From Bacteriovorax sp. BSW11_IV (lineage in GTDB: Bacteria; Bdellovibrionota; Bacteriovoracia; Bacteriovoracales; Bacteriovoracaceae): DNA of 54,408 nt. Shown piece by piece: positions 52,756 through 54,408 of the stretch (its first letter is position 1; each line of letters starts with the position of its first letter). The notes below the pieces were generated by a model. The model did no database searches. It had not been told where the DNA came from and was given only the letters and a program-made list of their open reading frames with translations. The position numbers were made by a program, and so were the translations under genes. Location: assembly GCF_000447755.1 (NCBI RefSeq), contig NZ_AUNE01000047.1, positions 1 through 54,408 of the forward strand. Direction: 5' to 3'.

Positions 52756-54408
52756 AAAGAAAGAGAAAAGATTTATCGATAAAAGAGATAAATATCGAGT
52801 TCTTCTTACCGAAACTTTACCTTATGAAGTGCCAATAATTTTTAGTAATGAAGAATTTTATAAACTTCTTAAAGACAATAGAGAAATAGATGAGTCAATT
52901 AAAAAAATTTTGAATAGGATAATATATACTTTTTTTAATTATACGATTCCATATAAGTACAATATACTTAAAGATGCAGACTCTTTTCGTCGTCTTGCAC
53001 TGTTGCATCCATCTTCTCAGTACCAATTTGTTTCTTTTTATGAAAAATACTCTGAACTGATTTGCGAATATTGTAACAAAACAAGAATCTCTTTAAGAGC
53101 TCCTGAAAAAGTGGCATCTGCATTTTATGTCGAAAATGAAGATGAAGATAAGAATAAATTTGTAGAAAATAATATTGAAGAAGTTGAGAGCGAGCTAATG
53201 TATAAACATTTAAGCTCATATTTTAGCTACAGAGGGTATAATAAAATCTATAAATTTTATAACTCTAAGGAGTTTATTGAACTTGAAAGGAAGTTTCAAC
53301 ATTTATGGAATGTAGATGTCGCAAGCTGTTTTGACAGTATTTATACTCATACAATTGCTTGGGCTGTAAAAAACAAGGAATATGTTAAAGATAATGTTAA
53401 TTTCTTAAATGGCTTTGGGCCAATATTTGATTCATTAATTCAAAAATCAAACTATAATGAGACAAATGGTATCCCTATTGGACCTGAGGTGAGTCGTATT
53501 TTTGCCGAAATAATTTTTCAAGATATTGATTCTACTGTTATCTCTGAACTGTCAGGAAAAGATTATAAATATGGACAACATTATTCTCTTAAGAGATATG
53601 TCGATGACTACTTTCTATTTGCGAATAACGCTAAAACCGCTTCTGTTGTTTTAAGAACATTGAAAGTGAAGTTAAAAGAGTACAATTTTCATACTAATGA
53701 ACGTAAGCTAATTAAGACAGAAAGACCTTTTTTAAGTTCAAAATCAAAACTTATTAAGGAAGTTCAACATGTTGTCGCAGACTTTTTTAATGAGTTGTTT
53801 GACTACGGATTTGATAATGAAATTGAACTTTGTAAACCTAAGAGCATTAAAAAAAATAAAAAGCTTATTAAGTTTATCGACTTAATCAAGATGAGTTGTA
53901 TTTCAAATGAAATGACATATACCGATGTTTCAAGTTTCTTGCAGGGATGCTTCTATAGTAGAGTTAAGAAGAATATCCAAATTTTAGAAAAAATGGATTT
54001 TGAGTATTTAATTGAAAACCGTTCTGATTTCGTTAAAAATTTTAGCCTTATCATTGAACTAATGTTCTTTTTCTATTCAACATCCCCAAGTGTTTCATCA
54101 TCATATAGCTTTGCCAAAAGTTTAATAATAATAAAAAGATTTTTTTCATCAGATAAGTTTGAGCATGAGCACAGTGTTGAACAATTAATATATGATTATA
54201 CTATATCATTTTTTGAGAATAGCATGTTGGAAAGTGTCGAGGACAGACCTTTTAAAGAGATTCAGCTCGAGTCGCTTAATTTATTGATTGTTCTCGCTGA
54301 ATTAGATAATAAACTATTAGTTCCCGAAAGCTTTCTGTCTAAAATGTTTGATGGAAGACAGAATGATTACTTCGAAATAATTGTTCTACTATTTTATATG
54401 AAAGATCA
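52748..54408 (+). CDS. drt3b: Reverse transcriptase, Drt3b-like (3' end outside window)
   Basis: ATG at 52748 overlaps the first RT's stop region by 8 bp; the frame stays open to the last base (553 codons). After a 180-residue helical head come motif A WNVDVASCFDSIYTHTIAW (Asp 190), motif B GIPIGPEVSRIFAEIIFQ, and motif C LKRYVDDYFLFAN (Asp 286 and 287). The remaining 250 residues are helical, as in the abortive-infection type RTs. The catalytic Asp are intact. The size so far and the partner RT fit the second, larger DRT3 subunit (UG8 group). The missing end prevents a full length check. Confidence 0.82.
   Translation, partial: MYKKKEKRFIDKRDKYRVLLTETLPYEVPIIFSNEEFYKLLKDNREIDESIKKILNRIIYTFFNYTIPYKYNILKDADSFRRLALLHPSSQYQFVSFYEKYSELICEYCNKTRISLRAPEKVASAFYVENEDEDKNKFVENNIEEVESELMYKHLSSYFSYRGYNKIYKFYNSKEFIELERKFQHLWNVDVASCFDSIYTHTIAWAVKNKEYVKDNVNFLNGFGPIFDSLIQKSNYNETNGIPIGPEVSRIFAEIIFQDIDSTVISELSGKDYKYGQHYSLKRYVDDYFLFANNAKTASVVLRTLKVKLKEYNFHTNERKLIKTERPFLSSKSKLIKEVQHVVADFFNELFDYGFDNEIELCKPKSIKKNKKLIKFIDLIKMSCISNEMTYTDVSSFLQGCFYSRVKKNIQILEKMDFEYLIENRSDFVKNFSLIIELMFFFYSTSPSVSSSYSFAKSLIIIKRFFSSDKFEHEHSVEQLIYDYTISFFENSMLESVEDRPFKEIQLESLNLLIVLAELDNKLLVPESFLSKMFDGRQNDYFEIIVLLFYMKD

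Noticed and set aside
51493-54408. Retron or group II intron as explanation for the RT genes
   Set aside because: There are two RTs, no msr-msd-like gap, no maturase or HNH endonuclease domain and no intron boundary motifs in view.
1-54408. CRISPR arrays
   Set aside because: No series of regularly spaced direct repeats was seen beyond the three short TTGTC iterons.

Overview
The window is AT-rich DNA whose genes are dense in the tetranucleotide ggcc. It carries a Tol-Pal lipoprotein operon, many secreted proteases, several hybrid histidine kinases and a one-piece tmRNA. This mix suggests a Gram-negative bacterium of the Bdellovibrionota, most like the Bacteriovorax/Halobacteriovorax group. 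That placement is an inference from gene content and style, not from a marker-gene comparison.

Positions 1-23,400 read as ordinary chromosome. There is a 5'-truncated hybrid kinase, then a minus-strand operon pal - small lipoprotein - cpoB-like lipoprotein - metallophosphatase/tetrahaem cytochrome. These are followed by a large gluzincin-like outer-membrane protein, a PAS kinase, an Hpt-REC protein and a secreted HExxH protein. Next comes a three-gene operon (GH3-like adenylating enzyme, LysE exporter, C45 Ntn-hydrolase) that looks like an acyl-conjugate pathway. A TetR regulator, two small secreted Cys-rich proteins, an astacin-like protease, an NSS symporter and another large hybrid kinase follow.

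The tmRNA gene ssrA (23,494-23,877) marks the start of a layered integration hot spot. Immediately downstream lie DUF3995, a CaCA antiporter, ChrA and a WYL-regulator/VOC pair with a clear palindromic operator. At 28,362-28,483 sits a collapsed second copy of the 3' half of ssrA plus its flank. After it comes a single tightly packed operon: small HTH protein, SIR2 NADase, HsdM, HsdS, HsdR, YgjP-like metallopeptidase and KAP NTPase (28,631-38,672). The last 14 bases of ssrA recur at 38,750-38,763 as a probable attR. HsdS has two nearly identical target-recognition halves and a G9 tract near its start.

From 38,760 to about 46,000 the DNA is a scrap zone. It holds a RecB-type nuclease fragment, a putative nuclease-like gene, secreted proteins, a NUDIX gene abutting a headless GNAT gene, an internally deleted GFA gene, a PD-(D/E)XK protein and an IS3 orfA remnant.

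From 46,100 to the right edge lies a second accessory cluster. It has a double AAA+ ATPase with an 8-bp inverted repeat at its ribosome-binding site, a small acidic protein, and a stand-alone DnaB-like RecA core. After these come a DUF2779 protein (Cas4-like nuclease plus DEDD exonuclease) and two overlapping reverse transcriptase genes. The RT pair resembles the two-RT defence system DRT3 (Drt3a/Drt3b). The DUF2779 nuclease overlaps the first RT gene, so nuclease, RT and RT form one apparent transcription unit; this is the most promising candidate here for an undescribed arrangement. The second RT gene runs off the window.
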